Source of the DNA: Tipula vernalis
Lineage: Eukaryota > Arthropoda > Insecta > Diptera > Tipulidae
NCBI GenBank assembly: GCA_958295665.1
Contig: OY282560.1
Span: 48,856,333-48,920,332 of the forward strand
Reading direction: 5' to 3'
DNA: 64,000 bases
Below are positions 54,929-64,000 of this stretch, piece by piece (the stretch's first letter is position 1; each line of letters begins with the position of its first letter). The notes below the pieces were generated by a model. That model ran no database searches, was not told where the DNA came from, and was given only the letters and a program-made list of their open reading frames with translations. Position numbers and translations under genes: made by a program.

Positions 54929-55510
54929 TTAAAGATAATCTTCGACCCGTTCAGCCAAATACGTCTTTAAAGTTTTCTTGAAATTGTGAACATTCACAGA
55001 TCTAGTAATAACAGTCGATAAATGGTTATATACATATGGACCAAAGTACGGTATGGATTTTCTACCAAATTCAGTTTTGATTTTATAACATTTTAAAAGA
55101 TTAGAACGACGGGTTGTATGGATATGATTTACATACTGAAACTCTATGTTTGATAGCGTTGACGATAACCGCAAACATTTATACATATATAGTGAAACAT
55201 GAAATTGGAATAATGCGTTTATTGGCAGGATTCCTTCAGCTACATTCTTATACAGCTCGACGGAGGCAAACAAGTGTGGAAACCTATATATAGCTTTGCA
55301 GCTTTTGTTTTGTAAAATTTGCAACCTTATTATCTTTGATGTTCCAATATGACCAAAACAAGCAATCGCAAAATAGAATCTTGTGTGAATAAATGAAGAA
55401 TAAATCATTTTTAGAATATGTTGTGGAACAAAGGAAGCAAGCTTCTTAATCAAATAAATAAACGGATTGACTTTTAAACTCAACGTATGAATGTGTTCAT
55501 TCCAAGACAT
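54929..55510 (-). pseudogene. CR1-like ORF2 C-terminal region
   Basis: The 193-codon open stretch starts with MSWNEHIHTLSLKVNPFIYL, the DxxLxWxxHI block after RT, and contains HTRFYFAIACFGHIGTSKII, the usual YGxxxWG-type block, and a C-terminal basic segment with KTEFGRKSIPYFGPYVYNHL. It ends at the natural stop shortly before the 3' end of the element. Confidence 0.85.
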
Positions 55511-55584
55511 ATGCTTATCAAGTAAAACTCCAATATATAGTATTTCAGTTTATCAACTCCCTGGATAATACCATTTAAAACTTG

Positions 55585-56680
55585 CTAGGGTTGGAAATCA
55601 CAATGAGGGAGGAATGGGGATTGAAAAATAATAAATTTGGTTTTGTTGAGGTTTACAGATATTTTATTTACATTGAAATATTCTATAAATACAGTAATGT
55701 CGTTTTCCATGTGTGTCATGGCTTGGGAGCAATCTTTGGAATTATAGAATATTGCGGTATCATCAGCAAACATTCTAATTTTCCCAGCCAGAGGTAGGTG
55801 TGATATATCATTTATGAAAATCAGAAATAGAATAGGGCCAAGTAAACTACCCTGAGGGACGCCGCAATTAATAGTTAGAGTGCTACTAATTATACCATCT
55901 AAAGCCACAACTTGTTTACGATTTTGAAAATAACTCATCAAAAGATTATAAGCCAAGCCCCGAAAGCCATAGCAATACAACTTATTTAGAAGTAGACGAT
56001 GATCAATGTAGTCAAACGCTTTATGCAGATCTAAAAATAGACCACATATATACTTCTGATTATCGAAAGCTCGGTAAATCAGATCAGTAATCTCAATTAA
56101 AGCGGTATCTGTGCCAAACCCCTGTCTAAAACCATATTGATGACAGTAAAAAAAATCTAAAGCGTTTAGATATTCAGTTAGGCGAGTTGCAATTAATTTT
56201 TCAAGTATTTTGTCAAACACAGACAAGACAGAAATTGGTCGGTAGTTACCTAGCAACTTTGCAGTCTCCTGATTTAAATATTGGTGTCACTTTTGCAATC
56301 TTCAAACAATCAGGATAAATCCCGGTTTCAAACACTACATTGAATAAATCCGTCAATAATTGAGAAAAGAATGCTGAGTTTGAGTAAATTATTAATTATA
56401 TTATATGTTTCCGTAACGGAGATTGGGCGCAAAAAAAATGAATTCGAGCTGTTATTGTGCAGATTGTATAATTCAGTGTTACCATTACTTGTAGAAGAGA
56501 GGCTGTTGCCAACATTTACAAAATGGCTGTTGAATATATTTACAATACTGGGAAGGTCTTTGTATTCGACATCATTTTGTACAATGGAAATGGAGTGGAT
56601 ATCCGGATCCGCTTTAGTATTATGCTTTATGAATTGATTTATTTGATTCCATACTTCGTTATGATTTAAATTATTAAACA
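55585..56680 (-). pseudogene. CR1-like reverse transcriptase
   Basis: The linker stretch 56328-56681 contains ADPDIHSISIVQNDVEYKDL and IVNIFNSHFVNVGNSLS, typical of the pre-RT region. The RT proper (55585-56256) has LGNYRPISVLSVFDKILEKL, QYGFRQGFGTDTALIEITDL, FLDLHKAFDYIDHRLLLNKL (first Asp), INCGVPQGSLLGPILFLIFI and MFADDTAIFYNS (catalytic FADD). All key residues are present. The join between the two stretches is frameshifted near 56260-56320. Confidence 0.9.
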
Positions 56681-57171
56681 AATTTTTGAAAAATAATTTT
56701 TTTGCGTAGTATTTTTTAGATTTGATATTTTTATTGAGTAAATCTAGTCTGTCCTAATTTAACGCAGAGTTGTTTATGCTTTGTTTAAACCTTTTGAGTG
56801 TGCGATTTTTTTCTTTTATTAGATTCCAAAGATCTAGATTCATCCAGGGACAAATACTAGCATTTTTCATTTTCACCTGTACTTGTTTAGACTTCGAAAA
56901 TTTACCAACCAACTCATTATATTTTCCAAAGATTAATTTTAGGGTTGAATCAGGGTTGTGAATGTCAAATTAAGTTGAAAATAAAAATTCATCGAAGTAT
57001 TGATTCACTTTGTCATAATTTACCGTTTTCTTTTCTAATTCCTTATTTATGTATTTCGGTTTAAACACGATTTTTGAAAAAATAAAACTATGATCACTGA
57101 TATCAGATTCAATTGTTGAGTTAAAAACTCGTTCTATATTAAGAAAACTGCTAATAGCATGATCCAAGATA

Positions 57172-57650
57172 TTACCACTTACTAGTCTGGTAGCAAATGA
57201 AGTCAGAATTGGAATTGTTGCTACATAGAAGTTGTTCCAAGATTTCTAAAAAATAAGTAGTATCAGAGCCAGGTGGCCTATAGATCCCACAAACATTAAT
57301 TGGATTAAACCCCCAGAGTTGAATACAAATGAACTGGAACGGCAAGGTTCCATCGTCAGTGTTTAGGATATTATAGCGAATATCTTCCCTGATGAACATC
57401 GCAATCCCCCCCCCCCCCAGACCTGTCATCTCTACAAGAGAAGACGTTTGAGAAATTTTTAATATTAATGGAGAATATATTTGAGCTTTTAATAAATGTT
57501 TCGGTTATAACTATCAAATGAATCTCAGTATGTAAATGTAACCTATCAATGAAATTTAGTAAATCGTCCATTTTACTTAGTTCATTCATGCCCCAAATAT
57601 TAAATTAAAGTATACACAGGCTTTTGGAAGAAAGATTCATATCAACATGA
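57172..57650 (-). pseudogene. CR1-like endonuclease domain
   Basis: Two open stretches in different frames, 57371-57589 and 57172-57429, carry the APE-type landmarks: FNIWGMNELSKMDDL, HLIVITETFI (the catalytic ETW/ETF block), GGGIAMFIREDIRYN and FICIQLWGFNPINVCGIYRP. A run of ten or more C on the plus strand at 57407-57418 lies in the glycine-rich segment and is the likely site of the frameshift. The last third, with the SDH block, continues in 57100-57170 (IESDISDHSFIFSKI) in another frame. Confidence 0.85.
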
Positions 57651-58749
57651 AAAAAGTATGAAAATGATAGGCCCGATTCCACTATATAGTATAGGAATGT
57701 TTCTTTAGAATTTGTTGTATAACACTGCTGTATGTTACATACTGCGGAAACGAACCTGAAGGCTTAAAATTTCGAATATTTCGAAGGTTTCAACATGCAA
57801 AAAAAAAAAATCACTTAATTCGATGGTTCTAGCGAGGCCACCATTAAAAACGATGGCCCATGGTTGCAGAGAGTATTGAGCGAGTCGAATCAGTCCATAA
57901 CATATATTATGACGAAATGCATTCATTGACGAAACATTGACGAATCAGTCAGATTTTTTTTACAATTAGTTGAGTGCTCGAAACGAGAATGCTGTACAGT
58001 TCCAGAAGTAGTTTAGTCTTCTTGTTTTTAAAATCTGTTCAGTTTAGGTCATTACACTCCAAGACATAGAGATATCTGATGAGAATAATTATCAACTATC
58101 TAAGCGAAGTTGCTGAATAGATAATATCATGTATTAATGCTGTATTCATTAAAAGTCAAGGAAACCCCTATTTTTGAAAATAGTATCAAATTTTACGTCC
58201 GAATATGTATTTTCCATGACCTCACAAAGTCATCTGAAGGAATATATTTTAGTTATGATGCTTATGATTTGCTATGAAATTTAAACAAACTTCCCAAAAA
58301 TAAGAATTTCCACTTTAAAAAATAACCTTAACCTTCAAATGATCTTTGTAAATTTACCTGAAGGTCAAGGGCATTAATACAGATAGATGACCTCCAGTGT
58401 CCTTGACAATTTTTATCTAAACAATTTTGGTTGTAGCTGGAGATTCTAACCTAATACAACGAATTAAGATTTTATATAGACACTGATTCCTTGAAATTTT
58501 TAGAACCCTCGGTACTAGAGATTTTTAATGATTTGAAATAACCGTCAAATAATAATTGAGGCTTTATTACCTGGACCCGTACTTTTGAAATTCGTACTAA
58601 ACAAAATCCATTTGATCAAACAATTCGCTATAAAATGCACCAGCAGCATTCTTACTATAAAATACGTATTCCTGAAATTAATCGAATTACTCTTACTACT
58701 TCAATTCCAACAAATCATCAAACATTTTGTTTGCGCAAAACCGTATGGG
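57651..58749. other. AT-rich spacer, nothing recognised
   Basis: No gene, RNA or repeat is supported. Short open stretches at 57735-57926 (minus) and 58585-58767 (plus) have no recognisable features. Confidence 0.4.
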
Positions 58750-59620
58750 CTTTTAGTTTGGGGTTGAGTTGAGGATTGGGTTGAAGGTCGATGTACGGGT
58801 TAAGTTGGGGTTAAATTGGAATCAAGTTGGGATTGGATTAGGGTTATTTATTTGGATAGTTGAATTAACGGTTAAGTTAAAATTAGCTTGAATAGATTTG
58901 AGTTGAGGCCACGTTTATTTAGGAGTTAAGGAGTTAGGAGTTATTTAGAATTTATCAGGACACACGTTTATTTAGGAGTTAAGGGCTGAATTGGATCGAG
59001 TTAGGATTAGGTTGGGGTCCGGTTTGTTTCAGTTGGGGTTGAGTTAAGGTTGATATAGCGCTTCAGTTGAGGATTAATAGGGGGTTATGTTGAGAATTTA
59101 CATAGTTGTAAGTTAGTTTTAATTGAGGGCTGAGTCGGATTTCATTTAGCGATTTATTTAGGGTGAGTTGGAATTTAGCTTGGACTATGTCTTTTTGGGA
59201 ATTGAGTTAGGCGGTGAGTTTGTGGCAGAGTTGAGAGTTAAATTTGAGGTTGAGTTGGTGTTTGGTTGGGATTACGTTCGACATGATCCAGTCGTTCCGT
59301 TGGTATTGGAAAATAAGCTTGAGTTGTTCTGATTTGAGTTGGACGCAGTTTTTCAAATAGTGTAGACTTGAAAATTTAGTTGGGCGATCGGTTTGGGATT
59401 GAGTTATGGTTGAGTGGAGTGTTGAGTTGGGGTTCGTTTGGAAATTTATTTGATTGTTGAATGCATGCAGTTTGAACCATGTTGATTTATGGATTGAGTT
59501 GAGCGTTAGGGTAGAGTTTACGGTTGAGTTGGGATTGAGTTGAAGTTAAATTGGGGTTGAATTAGTGATTTATTTGAGGGTTGATTTGGTGATTACATTG
59601 GAGGATTGCAATGGAATTAC
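58750..59620. repeat. Degenerate TTGAGTTGGGGT-type tract
   Basis: The plus strand is made of imperfect TTGAGTTGGGGTTGAGTTAGGATTGAG units over about 870 bp. It is the same family as at 4.98-5.48 kb and 6.57-7.09 kb, and is the reverse complement of the tract at 1-540. It lies immediately upstream of the Helitron Rep relic. Confidence 0.8.
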
Positions 59621-59859
59621 AATATACTTTGGAGTTATGGCCCTTTAATTTTGTGTGTTGATTGTCTAATTATAACTGCAACTTACAAAGTAATATTTCT
59701 TAACCGTCGTATCGAGAGCATAAGATCTGTTCTTTGAATTACTAAATAACTTCCTTTCGGTGCTAGTTTATAGAAGTTGTCTGATCCCGTAAAAATGTTT
59801 CTACTGCTTAAATTTCTACTGCTAATTTAAAATGTATTGACATTTTGAATCCAATATTA

Positions 59860-60730
59860 GACCCAATGGCATACCCATCTTTTGCCCAACTGGACAAAAA
59901 GGATGTAAACCAGACATATCAAGAATTAAGATAACTGCCAATCAAGTTCGAACACTATGAGGAAATACTTTTCATACAGACTCTTTTGGGTTAAGAAGAT
60001 ACATCATTCTGACCTGAGAATTCTAAAGGTCTGAAAGATTACTTAAGTAATGAAAATGAGAATCCTGTGAAAGAATAAGGCAATTGACTATTCTGCCAAA
60101 TAGTTTTGAGGGAAGCCCACGATCAACATAATCAAGCTCGGAAAACCAGATTTATTCGTAACAACTACTTTCAAACCCAAGTGGAAAGAGATAGTAGAAA
60201 ATTTGGACCTGCGGCAAAAGGCAGAATGTCGGCCAGGCTTAGTTGCGAAAGTTTTTAATTTAAATCACAAGGATAAATCACGAATTTCAAAAATTACACT
60301 AACATTTTGATAATATTAGATGACAATGATAAATTCAAAACTGAACAAGATCTAGACAACATCGTAAAAGCTGAAATTCCTGATTCTTTAACATCTCCAA
60401 GACTTTATGATTTCGTGAAACACCATGTGGGTAACACGAATCCCTGAATAGCCAAAAATGTGGAAATGGCTTTTTAAAGCAATATCAAAGTACAATATTA
60501 GTTTGTGTAGATGGATACCCAAAGTATAGTTCCCAATGCACGTTTAACCAATGTTGATGGATTACCACCAGAAGGTACAATTAAAATTCCTTCGAAGTAT
60601 AAGAGGTAGATTGATGATCCAAAATCCAAATAAATGTCTAAATTCCTATAAAACTGTGAAAGTGATTAGTGAAATTAGTAAACCCAAGCTAGATTCTTAC
60701 AGAAAACAAAAATTATTGGGACTTTTTGAT
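59860..60730 (+). pseudogene. Helitron Rep relic
   Basis: Plus-strand phrases identify Helitron_like_N: KPDLFVTTTFKPKWKEIVEN (about 60150-60205), RPGLVAKVFNLNHKDK (about 60230-60275), ILIILDDNDKFKTEQDLDNI (about 60305-60365) and VKAEIPDSLTSPRLYDFVKH (about 60367-60425). They are in order and mostly in two frames. The HUH histidine block expected just before ILIILDD is not recognisable. No helicase part or terminus was found, so this is an internal fragment, unrelated in position to the intact-ended Helitron at 28.5-31.0 kb. Confidence 0.82.
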
Positions 60731-60884
60731 TAAAATAATGTCATCGGTGACACAAAACAAAAATAAAGTTCATTTGTCAATACAAGTGTAGGTAGATACG
60801 TCAATAGACGAATTGCTGACTAATGGGTTATACCCATTAGTACACAAAAAATTAGAAGACGATTGCTAACGTACAATTGAAATT

Positions 60885-61940
60885 TTTGTCATTAAGATTA
60901 AAATGATATTTTGAGTGAAATTCAGTGTACAATTTTAGATATCGTTTCAATAGAAACTTTTCGGTAAAATTTTGCTTGGATGAGTTTAGAACGGAATTTT
61001 TGCTGAGATTATATTGAAAATTTGGCTAAAAATTGAGTGAAGTTAGAGTGAAATTACAGTGTATTTAGGTTGAAATTTTTGTGAATCTTCTGTAATAATT
61101 TGCAAGACATGTTTTAGTGTATTATTTGGGTGTAGGTTCACAAAATTTTTTTTTCTATTTTCTCAGAAAATTTCATCCATAATTGATGACAAAAATTTTT
61201 CACTAAAAGCTTCACTCAAATTTTATCCAAACACCAAAAAATGGCAGATTGCTGCAATTGCATCCAAAATACAGCCGACATATTTTTGAGTGAAATTTGG
61301 ATGAAGTTTTTGAATGTAATTTTATGTGAAATTATAGCGGGGTTTTAGGTAATATTTTTGATGAAAGTTTTTGATAAAGTTCTAGAACAAAATTTTGTGG
61401 GAGGCATTTCCTGGAATGTGATATTTTGGAGAAAATTTATTTCGGGCGTATTTCGAATGAAATCTCGTGAATGGTTTGGTGAAATTTTTCGAGAAGTTTT
61501 GGGTTATGGAATTTTTGTTGGTTTTTTCTGTGAAATTTACTTGAGATGTTTAGAATAATTATTGGTGAAATTTTCTATGGAAATTAGAGCGGAATTTTGA
61601 GTGAAATTAATGTGTCATTTTTGGTGAAATTTCTGGATTGCATTTTGTATGACATTTTTTGGTGAAACTTTGAGTAAAATTAAAGCATGATGCTGATTCT
61701 CTGAATTTAATTGAGTTTCAAATGAAATTTTGAGTGAAATTCAGGGCGAAATTTTCGATCAAATTTCTTGTGAAAATTTGGATATAATTAGAGCGGAACT
61801 ACATATATGAATGAAGTTATATTGAAAATTTGGTTGAAAATAGAGTGAAGTGAGAGTGAAATTTCGGATGTATTTTGGTTAAAATTAAAGTGAATTTTCT
61901 GTAACAATTTGCATGTTTTTAGTAAAATTTTTGGGGTGTA
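60885..61940. repeat. Degenerate GTGAAATTTTGAGTGAAATT array
   Basis: The sequence is a mosaic of imperfect units such as GAGTGAAATTAGAGTGAAAT and TTTTGAGTGAAATTC, alternating with unique stretches. Two longer blocks, about 61010-61150 and 61825-61940, match each other (ATATTGAAAATTTGGNTNAA, GAGTGAAGT, TTCTGTAA, AATTTGCA). The block spacing is about 815-830 bp, so a larger unit was duplicated. Confidence 0.6.
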
Positions 61941-62125
61941 ACAACATTTTTTTCGCCAAAATTTTGCTCTGTAATTACCTTTAACAAATAATAAACAAAA
62001 CAAACAAACACAAATTCAATTCACAGCGTCAACCATACCTCGCCACCTTGAAAGATGATACTTTCAAAAAGATGATCACATGAGTCAACTTCAAAGCTGG
62101 GTACATTGGTGCAACTTAATTACAT

Positions 62126-62422
62126 TTAACTTATAACTAATTTTTTACTTGATTGAAAATTATATACTAATAATGAATTAGAGACATCATTACATTCAAT
62201 TGGCAATTTTGCAAGCTTAGAAACTGTGCGTTTGTATACACCCTTCGTTGTATGAATCTCCGCGACCCTTACCCTTCCGTCAGTTCCCGGAAACACGCTA
62301 TTCACCACTCCCATAAGCCACCGAGTAGAAGGTAAGTTGTCGTCAACAACCAAAACAACGTCACCTGGTCTTAAGTTATCAGAATCTGCTTTCCACTTTT
62401 GCCTTTGTTGCAGTGTGTGCAA
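62126..62422 (-). pseudogene. BEL/Pao integrase C-terminal domain (DUF5641-type)
   Basis: The 98-codon open stretch begins MHTLQQRQKWKADSDNLRPG, followed by DVVLVVDDNLPSTRWLMGVV and DGRVRVAEIHTTKGVYKRTV, the full DUF5641-type domain, then a natural KLAKLPIE ending. This copy is the most complete of the three BEL/Pao elements in this domain. Confidence 0.9.
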
Positions 62423-62429
62423 ATATTCC

Positions 62430-63361
62430 GCTTAATATCGTTTCCATAAATCTTGCGTAAGTTTAGTGATTTTTTTCCAATTCAAAAGTCTGTTGGAAGG
62501 TTGTTCTACATACGATGGTTCGGGATTAGCAACGATTGGCCGATGTATTAAGAAATGTGCCGAAGTTAATGGTAATGGGCCGGATGGATCATTTGAAATA
62601 GCAACAAGTGCTTTTTGAGTTCAGTATGCCCTCTACCTTTACTAACAATCAATTTGTTCAACTCCTCGTAGCTGAAATTTACGTCCTTGGTAATTCGGTG
62701 GATATGCGTTTTGAAGCTTTTTATTGAAGATTCCCACAAACCTCCGAAGTTTGGGCTCTCGGCGGAATGAATTTCCATTTGATAGATTCCGTAATACAAA
62801 ACTCGGAAATCCTCTTCTCTTTCTGTTGAAGATTAAAGTCGTTGAATGCTGCTTGTAACTCCTTGTTGGATCCAATGAAATTAGTTCCGTTGTCTGGCCA
62901 AATGATATTTGGTTTTCCTGTGCAATATAGAAAACGTTTTAATGCCAAAATGAATTTGTCTGACGACAAATCTGAAACAATTTCCAAATTTATGCATTTA
63001 GTGCAGAACAAACAAATAAAACAACATAAACCTTTTCAGGTGTTCGTTGTCTCTTTACTTGTTTTACGTAAAACGGACCACATAAATCGACTCCCGTAAT
63101 TGAAAATGGTGCTGATGGTTCGGCACGTTCTGGGAGCAAATTACCTATGACCTGGTATATAATTACTGGTTTTAATTTAAAACATTCGATACAATTCCGA
63201 ATTGTGTGGTTGGTTATTGATCTTGCATTTATTGGCCAGTACTTTTGGCGAACAAAACTAATTAGTAATGCAACACCTGCATGTGCATATTTCTTATGGT
63301 ATTCTCTAAATAAGGCGTTGGTAATATGGTTATGATCTGGTAAGAGAATTTGATGTTTCAT
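62430..63361 (-). pseudogene. BEL/Pao integrase zinc domain and core
   Basis: The zinc domain (62990-63361) has FREYHKKYAHAGVALLISFV and NCIECFKLK. The core has FSITGVDLCGPFYVK (first Asp), NLEIVSDLSSDKFILALKRF, IIWPDNGTNFIGSNKELQAA (second Asp) and ESPNFGGLWESSIKSFKTHI (Glu in GLWE). The last block is in another frame than the middle one. The triad residues are all readable, but not in one frame. Confidence 0.88.
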
Positions 63362-63399
63362 TTCTAATGGTAAATTTATATTTGATAGACATCAAATCA

Positions 63400-64000
63400 T
63401 CATGATAAACCATTTGCACTCCTTGCAGACGCGTCAAAAACCACTCGAAGTTTTGTGCTGCTACTCGTGGGTTTTAACACTGGGTGATGGGGCAGATAAT
63501 GTTTCATCACTGACGTATTGTCGAAATCCTCGTTCACCTCTTTCATATGATTTAAACTTAGATACTCTGCCATGAACTTACAGTACTGTTCCTTTAATAA
63601 CTCATTCTGCTGCAATTTCTTTTCAATAATTAAAAATTTATGTAAAGCCAATTGCTTAGTATCGCACAATCTCGTTATGTTCTCGCGTAGTAGCAACTTA
63701 ACGATATAACGACCTTGCTGATTTCTCTTCACATGCTTAGTATAAGTTTATTCACAAAATCTTTCTTCAGTTGACCAGAAGGTTTTTTGTGTAATATTCT
63801 CGATCTCCCAAAAACTTCTGTCACTGTGGAGTTGTCCAAAACACTTGAGTCAGAAAAAAACGTTAAATTTTGTTCGACTGAATCAAGATATGCACCACCT
63901 ACGATAAATCCGAATTTTGATTCTATAAAATAGGCCAAATTGTAACATGTGAGTTAAATCTTTTGTTGTGTAATTCTCTGAACTTGCACTGTCTAGCAGC
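63400..64000 (-). pseudogene. BEL/Pao protease C-terminus and RT N-terminus
   Basis: The stretch 63729-63938 has SKFGFIVGGAYLDS, matching the GxxVxGxI block after Pao protease. The next, 63400-63732, has MKRNQQGRYIVKLLLRENIT (the usual GRYxVxLPL block) and HHPVLKPTSSSTKLRVVFDA, the start of the RT fingers. It breaks off after DASARSANGLS, where LNDxLxxGP should follow. The two frames overlap by four bases. Confidence 0.88.

Larger units (their letters stand above)
54870..57650 (-). mobile_element. CR1-like non-LTR retrotransposon, minus strand
   Basis: Minus-strand coding pieces run from the endonuclease (57650 down to 57172) through a linker (56960-56328), RT (56310-55585) and C-terminal part (55510-54929). 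The 3' end is close to 54870, where the sequence is TATT/AATA-rich, directly next to the right end of the mariner-type element. The 5' part before the endonuclease is missing or unrecognisable. Several frameshifts break ORF2. Confidence 0.85.
62126..64000 (-). mobile_element. Third BEL/Pao element, running off the window
   Basis: Minus-strand order from the right edge is: protease C-terminus (63729-63938), RT N-terminus (63400-63732), then directly the integrase zinc domain (62990-63361), integrase core (62640-63011) and C-terminal domain (62126-62422). The RT palm and whole RNase H are missing between 63400 and 63361, an internal deletion. The 5' part lies beyond 64000. A possible 3' LTR lies to the left of 62100, but without a partner it is unproven. 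Confidence 0.88.

Overview
This window looks like a stretch of an AT-rich arthropod genome, most likely an insect. I cannot name the species. The evidence is a spliced host gene on the minus strand plus a very dense, nested load of element families usual in insects: Ty3/gypsy, BEL/Pao, Jockey-like and CR1-like LINEs, Helitron, mariner-type and hAT-type DNA transposons, and a foldback element. There is no bacterial gene organisation, rRNA, CRISPR array or intact tRNA. Almost every transposon reading frame is broken by stops, frameshifts or deletions, so most of the window is a transposon graveyard with a few younger insertions.

Layout. 0-10 kb: degenerate (CAACTCAA/TTGAGTTG)n tracts, a four-copy array of a ~366-bp repeat (2.58-4.05 kb), two diverged copies of a ~0.9-kb repeat, then AT-rich spacer. 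10.4-19.7 kb: a decayed minus-strand BEL/Pao element, split by a younger plus-strand gypsy (11022-15663) with both LTRs and a 4-bp target duplication. 20.6-24.1 kb: a Jockey-like LINE whose endonuclease domain is deleted. 26.0-31.6 kb: a three-level nest, in which a decayed gypsy is interrupted by a hAT-type element (28066-31230, 8-bp target duplication) that itself contains a minus-strand Helitron (28543-31037). 33.3-36.5 kb: the one convincing host gene, with one 3.0-kb exon and one 98-bp exon on the minus strand, joined in phase. It encodes a Ser/Asn/Thr-rich, tyrosine-motif and proline-rich adaptor-like protein that I cannot identify. 37.1-39.1 kb: a second BEL/Pao relic. 39.2-40.2 kb: a 989-bp nearly perfect palindrome with a 9-bp target duplication. 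40.3-44.9 kb: a gypsy (40710-44324, identical-length LTRs, 5-bp target duplication) that splits a coding fragment resembling the histidine end of a ubiquitin-specific peptidase (C19), itself flanked by inverted repeats. 45.8-49.6 kb: a further gypsy. 52.7-54.9 kb: a mariner-type transposon with ~400-bp terminal inverted repeats. 54.9-57.6 kb: a minus-strand CR1-like LINE. 58.7-62 kb: TTGAGTTG and GTGAAATTT degenerate repeats around a Helitron Rep relic. 62.1-64 kb: a third BEL/Pao element running off the window.

How it fits together: nesting order, target duplications and LTR comparison give a relative history. BEL came before gypsy-1, gypsy-2 before the hAT-type element and that before the Helitron, and the C19-like fragment before gypsy-3. 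The host gene sits in the middle of this. Its 3' continuation below 33.3 kb is not visible, so part of the transposon-rich sequence on either side may be intronic. Coordinates of decayed elements are approximate unless a target duplication or LTR edge is described.
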